From assembly GCF_009758415.1 (NCBI RefSeq), contig NZ_WQRF01000001.1, forward strand, positions 930,001 through 994,000: DNA of 64,000 nt, written 5' to 3'. The notes beneath the pieces are model-generated. The model searched no databases and had not been told where the DNA came from. It saw only the letters and a list, made by a program, of their open reading frames with translations. Every line of letters begins with the position of its first letter. The stretch's first letter is position 1. Both the position numbers and the translations under genes were made by a program. The DNA comes from Devosia marina. GTDB taxonomy: Bacteria > Pseudomonadota > Alphaproteobacteria > Rhizobiales > Devosiaceae. This document shows, piece by piece, positions 46,702 to 56,086 of the stretch.

Positions 46702-49596
46702 ATGACCGAAAAGCCCAGCCTCAACCGCGAAATCATCGTGCGCGGCGCCCGCGAGCACAATCTGAAGGGTATCGACGTCAAGCTGCCGCGCGACAGCCTG
46801 ATCGTGATGACCGGGCTCAGCGGCTCGGGCAAATCGTCCCTGGCCTTCGACACTATCTATGCCGAGGGTCAGCGCCGCTATGTGGAGAGCCTCTCGGCAT
46901 ACGCGCGCCAGTTCCTGGAAATGATGCAGAAGCCCGATGTCGAGCACATCGAGGGGCTTTCGCCCGCCATTTCCATCGAACAGAAGACCACCAGCCGCAA
47001 CCCGCGCTCCACGGTCGGTACTGTCACCGAGATTTACGACTATCTGCGCCTGCTCTATGCGCGCGTCGGCGTGCCCTATTCGCCCGCCACTGGCCTCCCC
47101 ATCGAAAGTCAGACCGTCTCCCAAATGGTCGATCGCACGCTTGAGCTGCCCGAAGGCACCCGCCTTTACCTGCTGGCCCCCATCGCGCGCGGCCGCAAGG
47201 GCGAGTTCAAGAAGGAGCTGGCCGATCTGATGCGCAAGGGCTTCCAGCGCGTCAAGATCGACGGCGAGTATCACGAGATCGAGGACGCCCCGGCGCTCGA
47301 CAAGAAGTTCAAGCATGACATTGAAGTCGTCGTCGATCGCCTTGTTGTATCGAAGGATATTATGGGCCGCCTGGCCGAAAGTTTCGAGACCGCGCTGAAG
47401 CTGGCCGATGGCATCGCCTTGGTCGAATTCGCCGATGAGAAGGACGATAATGGCGAGCCGCGCCGTATTACCTTCTCGGAAAAATTCGCCTGCCCGGTCT
47501 CAGGCTTCACCATCGCCGAAATCGAGCCGCGCCTGTTCTCGTTCAACAATCCCTTTGGCGCCTGCCCGGTCTGCGATGGGCTGGGGACTGAACAGAAGAT
47601 CGACCCCGACCAGATCGTACCGGACGCCACTCTGTCTCTGCGCGACGGCGCCATCCTGCCCTGGTCCAAGACCAGCGCGCCCTATTACCAGCAGACCCTC
47701 CAGGCCGTGGTGAAGCATTTCGGCGCTTCGACCGGAACTGCCTGGAATGAGCTGCCCTTCGATGTCCAGCACGCCGTGCTCTATGGTACCGACAAGACCC
47801 CGATCAATTTCGTCTATGACGATGGCCTGCGCCAGTACAAGACGACCAAGCCGTTCGAAGGGGTAATTGGCAATCTCGAGCGCCGCTACCGGGAAACCGA
47901 GAGCGCCGGCATGCGCGAGGAAATCGAGAAATACATGTCGGCCAAGCCCTGCGTGGCCTGTGGCGGCTATCGGCTCAAACCAGAGGCCCTGGCGGTCAAA
48001 ATCGATGGCCTGCATGTCGGTAAGGTCAGCGAAATGTCCATTCGCCATGCCAGCCAGTGGTTCAACGACCTTTCGGCCAAACTGACACCCACCCAGAGCC
48101 AGATCGGCGAACGCATCCTCAAGGAAATCCGCGAGCGCCTGACATTCCTCAATGATGTCGGCCTGGAATACCTCTCCATGTCGCGCAACTCCGGCACCCT
48201 GTCGGGCGGCGAGAGCCAGCGTATCCGTCTCGCATCGCAGATCGGCTCGGGCCTGACCGGCGTGCTTTACGTGCTCGACGAGCCCTCCATCGGCCTGCAT
48301 CAGCGCGACAATTCACGCCTGCTCGAAACGCTGCAGCGCCTGCGCGACCTGGGCAACACGGTCATCGTGGTCGAACATGACGAGGACGCAATCCTCACCG
48401 CCGACTATGTGCTTGATATCGGCCCCGGCGCCGGCGTCAATGGCGGCCGCATCGTGGCCGAGGGCTCACCCCAGGATATTCTCAACCATCCGGATTCCCT
48501 GACCGGAAAATATCTTTCGGGCCGCATGGGCATTCCCCTGCCCGCCGAGCGCCGCGAAGGCCGCAAGGGCAAGACGCTCTCCATCAAGGGCGCCACCGGC
48601 AATAATCTGAAGAATGTCTCGGTCGATGTGCCATTGGGCATGTTCGTCGCCATCACGGGGGTTTCGGGCGGCGGCAAGTCGACGCTGATGATCGACACCA
48701 TGTACCAGGCCATCGCCCGGCGGCTGAACGGCGCCCGCGTGGTCCCGGCCCCGCATGAAAGCCTGACCGGGCTCGAATTCCTCGACAAGGTCATCGATAT
48801 CGACCAGTCGCCCATTGGCCGCACGCCGCGTTCCAATCCGGCCACCTATACCGGCGCTTTCACGCCGCTGCGCGAATGGTTTGCGGGCCTCCCCGAAGCC
48901 AAGACCCGCGGCTATGGCCCGGGCCGCTTCAGCTTCAACGTCAAGGGCGGTCGCTGCGAGAAATGCCAGGGCGATGGCGTGCTCAAGATCGAAATGCACT
49001 TCCTGCCCGATGTTTACGTCACCTGCGACGTCTGCAAGGGCAAGCGCTATAATCGCGAAACGCTGGAAGTCCAGTTCAAGGGCAAGTCGATCTCCGACAT
49101 TCTCGACATGACAATCGATGAGGGCGTCGAGTTCTTCTCGGCGGTCCCCACCATTCGCGACAAGTTCGCCACGCTGCAGCGCGTCGGCCTGGGCTATGTC
49201 AAGATCGGCCAGCCTGCGACGACCCTCTCCGGTGGCGAAGCCCAGCGCGTGAAGCTCTCAAAGGAACTCTCCAAGCGCGCCACCGGCCGCACGCTCTACA
49301 TGCTGGACGAGCCGACCACGGGCCTGCACTTCCACGACGTGGCCAAGCTGCTCGAAGTGCTGCATGAGCTGGTCGAGGGCGGCAATACAATCGTGGTCAT
49401 CGAGCACAATCTTGAGGTCATCAAGACCGCTGACTGGATCATCGACCTTGGCCCGGAAGGCGGCGATGGTGGCGGCGAAATCGTGGCCGTCGGCACGCCC
49501 GAAGCCGTGGCCGAAAACCCGCGCTCGCATACCGGCATCTACCTCAAGGAAATCATGGACCGCCGCCCCAATGTGGCGACGAGAGCGGCTGAGTAG
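46702..49596 (+). CDS. uvrA: Excinuclease ABC subunit A
   Basis: A 964-residue damage sensor with two ABC modules. First Walker A is GLSGSGKS (38-45), first signature [12 protein letters not shown] with [11 protein letters not shown]; second Walker A is GVSGGGKS with [15 protein letters not shown] and [11 protein letters not shown]. The second zinc module is complete (CEKCQGDG to CDVCKGKR). The first reads CPVSGFT to CPVCDG, so a serine replaces the second of four zinc cysteines. It works with UvrB and with Mfd in nucleotide-excision repair. Start at the ATG at 46702, where homology begins. Confidence 0.97.
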   Translation: MTEKPSLNREIIVRGAREHNLKGIDVKLPRDSLIVMTGLSGSGKSSLAFDTIYAEGQRRYVESLSAYARQFLEMMQKPDVEHIEGLSPAISIEQKTTSRNPRSTVGTVTEIYDYLRLLYARVGVPYSPATGLPIESQTVSQMVDRTLELPEGTRLYLLAPIARGRKGEFKKELADLMRKGFQRVKIDGEYHEIEDAPALDKKFKHDIEVVVDRLVVSKDIMGRLAESFETALKLADGIALVEFADEKDDNGEPRRITFSEKFACPVSGFTIAEIEPRLFSFNNPFGACPVCDGLGTEQKIDPDQIVPDATLSLRDGAILPWSKTSAPYYQQTLQAVVKHFGASTGTAWNELPFDVQHAVLYGTDKTPINFVYDDGLRQYKTTKPFEGVIGNLERRYRETESAGMREEIEKYMSAKPCVACGGYRLKPEALAVKIDGLHVGKVSEMSIRHASQWFNDLSAKLTPTQSQIGERILKEIRERLTFLNDVGLEYLSMSRNSGTLSGGESQRIRLASQIGSGLTGVLYVLDEPSIGLHQRDNSRLLETLQRLRDLGNTVIVVEHDEDAILTADYVLDIGPGAGVNGGRIVAEGSPQDILNHPDSLTGKYLSGRMGIPLPAERREGRKGKTLSIKGATGNNLKNVSVDVPLGMFVAITGVSGGGKSTLMIDTMYQAIARRLNGARVVPAPHESLTGLEFLDKVIDIDQSPIGRTPRSNPATYTGAFTPLREWFAGLPEAKTRGYGPGRFSFNVKGGRCEKCQGDGVLKIEMHFLPDVYVTCDVCKGKRYNRETLEVQFKGKSISDILDMTIDEGVEFFSAVPTIRDKFATLQRVGLGYVKIGQPATTLSGGEAQRVKLSKELSKRATGRTLYMLDEPTTGLHFHDVAKLLEVLHELVEGGNTIVVIEHNLEVIKTADWIIDLGPEGGDGGGEIVAVGTPEAVAENPRSHTGIYLKEIMDRRPNVATRAAE

Positions 49597-49621
49597 CTTC
49601 GAACCGTGCCGCAGGCCAATT

Positions 49622-49676
49622 CGCGCCAGTGGAGCGAATTTAGCTAAGAAGGCCATGAGAGCTACGCTCGAATGGC
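49622..49676. repeat. Intergenic repeat, copy 2
   Basis: This matches the element at 71-125 at about 42 of 55 bases without gaps, including the core ccatgagagct. It lies just downstream of uvrA. The rest of the 49597-49749 gap has no gene; a short stem-loop with gaccctccc and gggagggtc arms follows at about 49698-49734. Confidence 0.45.
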
Positions 49677-49749
49677 TCGAAGCTTGCGCACACACCGACC
49701 CTCCCGTCTCCCCTTCTGGCAGAAGGGAGGGTCAACGTCTGAGACGCAT

Positions 49750-50175
49750 CTAAATCAGCCCCATGCGCGCCAGTTCTGCGGCAATCTCGGCCGAATTCTC
49801 ATTCGCGCCCGCCTCCAGGTCCGGCGGCGCATCCTCGACGCGCAGATAACGCCAGCCCTGGAACGGGCGTTTAGGGTAAGGCACGGTGCGGATGATGTCC
49901 GGCGACATGATGATGTCGCAAAAATCCTTGCCCTCGGCGTCGGTATAGGGCGCCAGCCGCAGGATGGGCTGTCGGCAGCAGATCGCGCCCGACATCACCC
50001 AGTAGATCGAACCCTGCCCCTCCATCTCGGCGCCGCGCTTGGGCATCATGCGGGTGCGATGGACATGCACATCCTCGCCATAGTCAGCGCCCCACCAATG
50101 GGCACGCTGGTCCCGGTAGCTCTCCAATTCCTCCACGCTGGAAACGCCAACGCAGAGCTTGACCATATGGATCAT
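49750..50175 (-). CDS. DUF1489-family protein
   Basis: A 141-residue protein with the alphaproteobacterial DUF1489 pattern: HMVKLCVGVSSVEELESYRDQR, HVHRTRMMPKRGAEMEGQGSIYWVMSGAICCRQPIL, and VPYPKRPFQGWRYLRVEDAPPDL. The family is nearly restricted to Alphaproteobacteria and has no known function. Its start overlaps the gst stop, so it is translated from the gst transcript. Confidence 0.82.
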   Translation of the reverse strand: MIHMVKLCVGVSSVEELESYRDQRAHWWGADYGEDVHVHRTRMMPKRGAEMEGQGSIYWVMSGAICCRQPILRLAPYTDAEGKDFCDIIMSPDIIRTVPYPKRPFQGWRYLRVEDAPPDLEAGANENSAEIAAELARMGLI

Positions 50176-50849
50176 GCCAGCGTCCCCGGCGCCACTCGGC
50201 CCTGGATGACGTCGATCTCGTCATCGTCCACGATCCAGGGTTCCTGGAGCGCCAGCGCCCGCCAAGCCTGAAAGGCCGGCAGCGCATAGATCGCCTCGAC
50301 ATAGCATTGGGCCACGTCGGACACGGGGAGTTCATAGGTGCGCAATCGCGTTGCCAGCGGCGCAAACATGGCGTCAGCAGCCGAGAAATCCCCGAACAGA
50401 TAGGGCCCGGAAGAACGCCCCAGCAGGTCACCCCACAGCGTTTCCACGCGATGAAGATCCCTGCGCACGGCATCAAGATCAATTTTGCCGGGATGGCTGG
50501 CGCGCAAATTCATCGGTGCGTGAGTGCGCAAGGCGCTGAAGCCAGCATGCATTTCAGCCGCTGCGGCGCGGGCCAGCGCGCGTTCGGCGCGGTCGCGCGG
50601 CCAGATCGCCCTGTCCGGAAAACTGTCAGCCAGATACTCGATGATAGCGATGGTTTCGGGCACCACCAGCTCACCGTCGAGCAGCACCGGCACCTTGGCT
50701 GTCGGAGACCGCGCGGCCAGGTTTTCCCGCCAGCCCGGCCCGGACAATTGCAGCACTTCGTCCTCGAACGGGATCTCGAAATGCTTCAGCACCAGCCAGG
50801 GCCGCAGCGACCAGGTTGAATAATTGCGATTCCCGATCAAGAGCTTCAT
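50172..50849 (-). CDS. Glutathione S-transferase
   Basis: A 225-residue GST with a thioredoxin-like N-terminal domain (MKLLIGNRNYSTWSLRPWLVLKHFEIPFEDE, catalytic Ser/Tyr region NYSTWS) and the SP-type PVLLDGELVVPETIAIIEYLADSFPD glutathione site. The alpha-helical C-terminal domain includes PYLFGDFSAADAMFAPLATRL. It conjugates or reduces electrophiles in the cytoplasm; substrate not predictable. Co-transcribed with the DUF1489 gene. Confidence 0.87.
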   Translation of the reverse strand: MKLLIGNRNYSTWSLRPWLVLKHFEIPFEDEVLQLSGPGWRENLAARSPTAKVPVLLDGELVVPETIAIIEYLADSFPDRAIWPRDRAERALARAAAAEMHAGFSALRTHAPMNLRASHPGKIDLDAVRRDLHRVETLWGDLLGRSSGPYLFGDFSAADAMFAPLATRLRTYELPVSDVAQCYVEAIYALPAFQAWRALALQEPWIVDDDEIDVIQGRVAPGTLA

Positions 50850-50943
50850 CGAATGTCCTCACGCACAGCAGCGCTTCGTTTTGCGGTTCGAACCCGCCGC
50901 AGTCAAGCAAGGGGAGCGGCTCACCAAGCCCTTCAAAAGAAGA

Positions 50944-50968
50944 AGGGCGCCCAGTGGCCGGGCGCCCT
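50944..50968 (-). terminator. Intrinsic terminator after the 33-aa gene
   Basis: A 9-bp perfect stem (50944-50952 with 50960-50968) is followed on the minus strand by TCTTCTTTT. The only minus-strand gene it can end is the 33-residue frame at 51009-51110 or the mgtE transcript reading through it. Confidence 0.7.
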
Positions 50969-51008
50969 CCCCTAAACTCTTTGCCAGTGAATAACTCCAA
51001 CGTCCCTT

Positions 51009-51110
51009 CTAGACGCTAGCAACCACGGAGAAAACCAGCCCCACAGAGACGAGGCATACCAGCGCCCAGCTCATCGTCTGCCAGGCTGAGGTCTTGGTTT
51101 GACTGCGCAT
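51009..51110 (-). CDS. 33-residue membrane microprotein
   Basis: A 33-codon frame from ATG 51110, with AAGGAG seven bases upstream. The product MRSQTKTSAWQTMSWAL continues VCLVSVGLVFSVVASV: a short polar, basic head and a single hydrophobic helix ending the protein. Its own terminator follows 40 bases later. This pairing of a strong ribosome-binding site and a terminator is good evidence for a real gene. No family is recognised; similar small inner-membrane proteins often modulate transporters or stress responses. Confidence 0.6.
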   Translation of the reverse strand: MRSQTKTSAWQTMSWALVCLVSVGLVFSVVASV

Positions 51111-51238
51111 AGATCGCTCCTTGTCAGTCGTCCACACCGACCGGGTTAGGTCGGTAATGAATCGTTATCCGTGTCGCAGATGGGAAGCAAGCGACCAAAC
51201 TGCAACACTCCGGCTCTGTGGAAAATGACACTTCGGTG

Positions 51239-52654
51239 TCAGAACAGACCGAACCAGAGCCCCGCAATTCCCAAAAACGCAAAGAAACCAATGACATCGG
51301 TGATGGTAGTGACAAACACCGCCGAGGCGATGGCCGGGTCGGCCTTGAGCTTGTCCAGGGCCAGCGGAACAAGAATTCCGAACGTCCCGGCCACGATCAT
51401 GTTGATGACCATGGCCATGCCGATGACGATTCCAAGCTGCACATCGCCATAGCGGACTGCCGTGACGATGCCGATCAGCACGGCAAAGATCACCCCATTG
51501 ACCACGCCCACCACCATTTCGCGGCGGATCAGGCGCCTCAGGCGCCCGCCATCGAGTTCGCGCATCGCAAGAGCACGCACCGTCACAGTCATGGTCTGCG
51601 CCCCGGCATTGCCCCCCATCGAGGCGACGATGGGCATCAGCACGGCCAGCGCCACCATCTGTTCGATTGTGGCGTTGAACAGCCCGATGACGAGGGACAC
51701 CAGCACAGCGGTGACCAGATTGACCACGAGCCAGGGCACGCGGCTCTTCACAGTATCCAGGGTGGTGTCAGACACATCCTCATCGCCCACGCCGGCCATC
51801 AGGCGAATATCTTCTTCCGCCTCTTCCTGGATCACGTCGACAATATCGTCGATGGTCAAGACGCCCACCAGCCGGCCGCTTTCGTCCACGACGCCGACTT
51901 CGACCAGATCGTAGCGCTCAAAGCTACGCGCAGCCTCTTCCTGGTCTTCCTCAGCATTCACCAGCACGAAATTGGTGTTCATGATGCTGTCGATCTTGGT
52001 CGCGCGGGGGGTGCGCAGGAACTTGTCCAGCGGCAAGGTGCCCAGCACGGTATAGGACGCATCAACGACATAAAGCTGGTAGAACTCGTCCGGCAGGTCC
52101 TTTTCGGCGCGCAGATAGTCGATCACCTGGCCCACTGTCCAGAACGGGGGAATGGCGATGAAATCGGTCTGCATCCGGCGCCCGGCCGAATCCTCGGGAA
52201 AATCGAGGCTCCGCTTCAGCGTCAGCCGCTCAAAGACGGGCAAGGCCGAGAGAATTTCGTCCCTATCGACTTCTTCGAGGTCCTCGAGCAGATAGACCGC
52301 GTCGTCATTGTCGAGTTCGGCCACGCCCCGGGCAATTGCCGCGTTGGGCAGGGCTTCCATGATTTCGAGGCGGATGCTCTCATCCACCTCGGTCAGGGCC
52401 GAGAAGTCGAACTTTTCGCCCAGCGCGTGGACCAACGCCAGGCGCTCGGCAGCATAGAGCTGCTCGAGCACGTCGCCGACCTCGGAATGATGCAGCGGCT
52501 CCATGACCAGTGCGACATCGTCATTTCTGCCCGCCTCTAGGAAAGCGCGCAGCCGCTCGAGCCAGAGCGCACTGATCCGGCCGTCCGCGTCGCGGAACAC
52601 ATTGTTATCATTCCCGGTATCGAAACCGGGCGCCGGATCAAATTCTTCGCTCAT
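51239..52654 (-). CDS. mgtE: Magnesium transporter MgtE
   Basis: A 471-residue protein with the complete MgtE plan: N-terminal superhelical domain (about 40-160; ALVMEPLHHSEVGDVLEQL, LVHALGEKFDFSAL), two CBS domains (about 165-290; VDASYTVLGTLPLDKFL and VGVVDESGRLVGVLTIDDIVDVIQEE), the plug helix and five membrane spans with the pore region MPIVASMGGNAGAQTMTVTVRALA. The channel is gated by magnesium binding to the cytoplasmic domains. I saw no M-box riboswitch in the short upstream region. Confidence 0.95.
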   Translation of the reverse strand: MSEEFDPAPGFDTGNDNNVFRDADGRISALWLERLRAFLEAGRNDDVALVMEPLHHSEVGDVLEQLYAAERLALVHALGEKFDFSALTEVDESIRLEIMEALPNAAIARGVAELDNDDAVYLLEDLEEVDRDEILSALPVFERLTLKRSLDFPEDSAGRRMQTDFIAIPPFWTVGQVIDYLRAEKDLPDEFYQLYVVDASYTVLGTLPLDKFLRTPRATKIDSIMNTNFVLVNAEEDQEEAARSFERYDLVEVGVVDESGRLVGVLTIDDIVDVIQEEAEEDIRLMAGVGDEDVSDTTLDTVKSRVPWLVVNLVTAVLVSLVIGLFNATIEQMVALAVLMPIVASMGGNAGAQTMTVTVRALAMRELDGGRLRRLIRREMVVGVVNGVIFAVLIGIVTAVRYGDVQLGIVIGMAMVINMIVAGTFGILVPLALDKLKADPAIASAVFVTTITDVIGFFAFLGIAGLWFGLF

Positions 52655-52770
52655 CGGGAGCCCTTTGTGTTTCTGGGGGTTTCAGGGGCAAGTAAAGCTG
52701 TAGCCAATCACCCTGTGATGCGCCAGAGTGCAAGCGAGGCTTTTTCATCAATTGCGGAGACGATGCGCGA

Positions 52771-53124
52771 ATGACCGAAGCCAAGGACCTCGAACGCGCC
52801 TTTGCCCGAATTGTCCAGCTTGTCGATCAACGCGGCCTGCCCGGCGTGTCCCGATCAAGCGGCGCCTCCCCGGCCCTGCTGGTCGCGGATTCGACCCTGG
52901 CCGAGCTGCACGACGAAGCCGTGCTCGCGCTGGCCTGCCCCCGGCACCAGAAAGTGCTGCTCATGGACATCTCGCCAAAAGTCTATTTCGAGACTGAACA
53001 GCAGGTCGGACAGAACGTGGTTCTGGTCCATCTCGACAAGATCGATGACGAGGAACTCTCCTTGCGCCTGCATGATGCCTGGGAATATGTCGCGCCGGAC
53101 AATCTGCGCAAATATGTCGATTAG
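52771..53124 (+). CDS. MmcQ/YjbR-family protein
   Basis: A 117-residue protein. The layout LVDQRGLPGVSRSSGASPALLVADSTLAELHDEAVLALACP, then MDISPKVYFETEQQVGQNVVLVHLDKIDDEELSLRLHDAWEYVAP matches the YjbR/MmcQ fold (DUF419), in which the PxVFFET-type strand and the C-terminal AWxxVAP are conserved. Members have been described as DNA-binding-like, but the function is not settled. The start follows GGAG. It is divergent from mgtE. Confidence 0.78.
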   Translation: MTEAKDLERAFARIVQLVDQRGLPGVSRSSGASPALLVADSTLAELHDEAVLALACPRHQKVLLMDISPKVYFETEQQVGQNVVLVHLDKIDDEELSLRLHDAWEYVAPDNLRKYVD

Positions 53125-53145
53125 CGCAGCGCCAAAAAGAGGAAA

Positions 53146-53171
53146 CCGCCCCCGGCTGCTACCAGGGGCGG
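53146..53171 (-). terminator. Intrinsic terminator of ugpBAEC
   Basis: A 7-bp GC stem (53146-53152 with 53165-53171) lies 33 bases past the ugpC stop; on the minus strand it is followed by TTTCCTCTTTTTGG. It also lies 20 bases after the convergent YjbR gene. Confidence 0.72.
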
Positions 53172-53203
53172 CTTGAGAAACCTCCCGAGCTGGACGCCAG
53201 TAG

Positions 53204-54247
53204 TCAGTCGACTCGCAGACCGCTTTCCTTGTTGAATCCATGCAGCGCTGCCAGCGGCAGCACGAAGTCGACCTTGTCGGCTTCCCCGACACTGGCGCGG
53301 CCCTGCTGCACCAGGATCAGCGTCTGATCGAGGCCCTCGACCCGGACGTAGAGATGGCTTTCTCCACCCACCGGTTCGATCAGCTCGACCGTGCCGGAAA
53401 GCGCAATACCCTCGCCGGACCCGACAACCACCTCGTCGGGACGAATGCCGACAATATCCGTGCCCGTCGGCAGGTTGGGCATGGTCCCGCCTGCAATCGC
53501 CTGCAGCGCCGCAATGGGCAGCAGGTTCATCGGCGGCGAACCGATGAAGCCGGCCACGAACAGGGAGGCCGGCTTGTCATAAAGCTCGATCGGCTTGCCG
53601 ACCTGCTCGATCCGTCCACCATTCATCACCACCAGTCGGTCAGCCAGGGTCATGGCTTCGAGCTGGTCGTGGGTCACATAGACACTGGTGGTCTTGAGGC
53701 TCCGCTGCAGGCGACGAATTTCGATGCGCATCTGCCCGCGCAGCTTGGCATCCAGGTTTGACAGCGGCTCATCGAACAGGAAGGCCTTGGGCTGGCGCAC
53801 AATCGCCCGGCCCATGGCCACGCGCTGGCGCTGGCCGCCCGAAAGCTGGCGCGGTTTGCGATCCAGGAAAGGCGTGATTTCCAGGATCCGGGCCGCCTCA
53901 TTGACGCGGCGATCGATTTCGTCGCGCGGCGTGCCCCGGTTCTTCAGGCCATATTCCAGGTTCTGGCGCACGCTCATATGCGGATAGAGCGCGTAGTTCT
54001 GGAACACCATGGCGATGTCGCGCTCGGCTGGCTCCTTCTTGTTCACCACATCCTCGCCGATGGAAATTGTGCCATCGGTGATGGTTTCGAGCCCGGCAAT
54101 CATGCGCAGCAGGGTGGACTTGCCGCAGCCTGACGGCCCGACCAGCACCACCAGCTCGCCATCGGCGATCGAAAGATCCAGCGCATGGATGGCCGTGACA
54201 TTGCCCTGATAGACCTTGCGAACGCCCTTGAGATCGATGCTTGCCAT
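53204..54247 (-). CDS. ugpC: Glycerol-3-phosphate ABC transporter ATPase
   Basis: A 347-residue MalK/UgpC-type ATPase. Walker [11 protein letters not shown]-loop [10 protein letters not shown], signature LSGGQRQR, Walker [10 protein letters not shown] and switch histidine VTHDQ are all intact, in contrast to the GlpS/GlpT pair. The C-terminal regulatory TOBE domain follows. It should act as a homodimer powering UgpAE. Its start is five bases after the ugpE stop. Confidence 0.95.
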   Translation of the reverse strand: MASIDLKGVRKVYQGNVTAIHALDLSIADGELVVLVGPSGCGKSTLLRMIAGLETITDGTISIGEDVVNKKEPAERDIAMVFQNYALYPHMSVRQNLEYGLKNRGTPRDEIDRRVNEAARILEITPFLDRKPRQLSGGQRQRVAMGRAIVRQPKAFLFDEPLSNLDAKLRGQMRIEIRRLQRSLKTTSVYVTHDQLEAMTLADRLVVMNGGRIEQVGKPIELYDKPASLFVAGFIGSPPMNLLPIAALQAIAGGTMPNLPTGTDIVGIRPDEVVVGSGEGIALSGTVELIEPVGGESHLYVRVEGLDQTLILVQQGRASVGEADKVDFVLPLAALHGFNKESGLRVD

Positions 54248-54252
54248 TTTTC

Positions 54253-55095
54253 TTATTTCTCCGTTTCGACCAGGCCTTTAACGAACAGGCGCTGCATGAA
54301 GATGACGATGAGGACGGGTGGCAGCATGGCCATGACGACGGCCGCCATGATGGTGTTCCATTGCGGATCGGCGTCAGCAACGGCGGCCATCCGTTTCACG
54401 CCCATCATCAATGTGTAGTATTTCGGATCTGTGGTCACCAGCAGCGGCCACAGATACTGCATCCATCCATAGATGAAGAGAATGACGCAGAGCGCCGCAA
54501 TATTGGTCCGCGAGAGCGGCAAAAGAATATCGCGGAAGAATTTGAGTGGCCCGGCCCCGTCCACCCGCGCCGCTTCCATCATCTCATCGGGAATGGTCAT
54601 GAAGAACTGACGGAACAGGAATGTCGCCGTTGCCGAGGCAATCAGCGGAATTGTGAGACCCGCATAGGAGTTGAGCATGCCAAGGTTCGCCACCACGGCG
54701 AAGGTGGGAATGATACGCACCTCGACTGGCAGCATCAGCGTGATGAAGATCAGCCAGAACGCCAGTACCCGTCCGGGAAACCGGAAATAGACGATGGCAT
54801 AGGCCGAGATGATGGAAATGGCGATCTTGCCCACCGTGATGATGATCGCCATCCAGAGCGAGTTCCAGGCCATCAGCCAGAATGGGGCGACGCCGCGGCG
54901 CTGTTCGGTCAGCACCTGAACCACATTGTTCCACAGCTCGGCGCCGGGCAGCAGCGGCATCATACCTGACGAAAGCGCCGTTGGGCCATGGGTTGAGGCA
55001 ATAAGCGCGATATAGACCGGGAACACCACGATCACCACGCCGCAGATTAGCACGAAGTGGGTGAGGAAAGTCAGCCAGGGACGATTTTCGACCAT
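54253..55095 (-). CDS. ugpE: Glycerol-3-phosphate ABC transporter permease UgpE
   Basis: A 280-residue permease, the same length as E. coli UgpE. Six membrane spans; EAA loop [29 protein letters not shown]. The ATG at 55095 follows AGGAGG by eight bases and excludes a long upstream frame extension. With UgpA it forms the inner-membrane channel for sn-glycerol-3-phosphate and its phosphodiesters. Confidence 0.95.
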   Translation of the reverse strand: MVENRPWLTFLTHFVLICGVVIVVFPVYIALIASTHGPTALSSGMMPLLPGAELWNNVVQVLTEQRRGVAPFWLMAWNSLWMAIIITVGKIAISIISAYAIVYFRFPGRVLAFWLIFITLMLPVEVRIIPTFAVVANLGMLNSYAGLTIPLIASATATFLFRQFFMTIPDEMMEAARVDGAGPLKFFRDILLPLSRTNIAALCVILFIYGWMQYLWPLLVTTDPKYYTLMMGVKRMAAVADADPQWNTIMAAVVMAMLPPVLIVIFMQRLFVKGLVETEK

Positions 55096-55106
55096 TGACC
55101 AGCCTC

Positions 55107-55991
55107 CTAATACTGGACCCGGCGTTCCACGTAGCGGAACTGGATCACGGTGAGCACGATGACAAAGAGCATGAGGATGACTGACTGGGCCGAGCTGGAC
55201 CCCAGGTTCAGCCCGATATAGCCGTCGGTGTAGACCTTGTAGACCAACGTATTGGTGGCCTGGTTCGGCCCGCCCGCAGTGGTCGCATCGATCACCCCGA
55301 AGGTGTCGAACATGGTGTAGTTGAGATTGACGATCATCAGGAAGAATGTGGTCGGCGAGAGCAGCGGAAACACGATGGTCCAGAACCGCTTGAACGGCCC
55401 TGCCCCGTCGATCGCCGCAGCCTCGTTGAGCGATTGCGGCACGGACTGCAGCCCGGCCAGGAAAAACAGGAAATTGTAGGAAATCTGCTTCCAGCTCGCC
55501 GCGACGATGATCAGGATCATCGCATGTGTGCCATTGAGCTGATGGTTCCAGTCCAGCCCGAAGAATTCGAGCATATAGGGCAGAATGCCGGTCGAGGAAT
55601 TGAAAATGAACCACCACAATATGCCGGCCACCACGGGCGAGACCGCATAGGGCCAAAGCAGCATGGTCGAATAGGCGGTGCCCGCACGGATCAGCCGGTT
55701 CACCGCCACTGCCAGCACCAGCGCCAAACCCATGGAGATGATCGTTACCGCCAGCGCAAACAGGGCCGTACGGCCCACTGAGGCCAGATAGTCGGGCTCC
55801 TGGAACAGGCGCAGATAATGCAGCAGGCCCACGAAACTGGTCGAAAGCCCGAACGGATCTTCCCGCTCAAAGGATGATTTCACCGCCTGTCCGGCCGGCC
55901 AGATGAAGAAGATGATCGTGATGATCAGCTGCGGCGCTACCAGAAGATATGGCAGCCCCTGCGAGGGAAAGACTGTGCGTTTGGTATCCAT
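55107..55991 (-). CDS. ugpA: Glycerol-3-phosphate ABC transporter permease UgpA
   Basis: A 294-residue permease (E. coli UgpA has 295). The N-terminus MDTKRTVFPSQGLPYLLVAPQLIITIIFFIWPAGQAVKSSF is nearly the family consensus and fixes the start at 55991. The EAA loop reads VPQSLNEAAAIDGAGPFKRFWTIVFPLLSP. It lies 95 bp behind ugpB and 11 bp before ugpE. Confidence 0.95.
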   Translation of the reverse strand: MDTKRTVFPSQGLPYLLVAPQLIITIIFFIWPAGQAVKSSFEREDPFGLSTSFVGLLHYLRLFQEPDYLASVGRTALFALAVTIISMGLALVLAVAVNRLIRAGTAYSTMLLWPYAVSPVVAGILWWFIFNSSTGILPYMLEFFGLDWNHQLNGTHAMILIIVAASWKQISYNFLFFLAGLQSVPQSLNEAAAIDGAGPFKRFWTIVFPLLSPTTFFLMIVNLNYTMFDTFGVIDATTAGGPNQATNTLVYKVYTDGYIGLNLGSSSAQSVILMLFVIVLTVIQFRYVERRVQY

Positions 55992-56086
55992 GGACCCGAT
56001 CCGCGGAAGCGACAGTTGTAGCCGCTCCAATAAAGACGAATAGGCGGGGCAGACCAGCTGCCACCGCCCGGTAGTGTCAGTCCGCC

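Noticed and set aside
52655..52770. M-box magnesium riboswitch upstream of mgtE
   Set aside because: The divergent spacer is only about 116 bp and shows no conserved helices.
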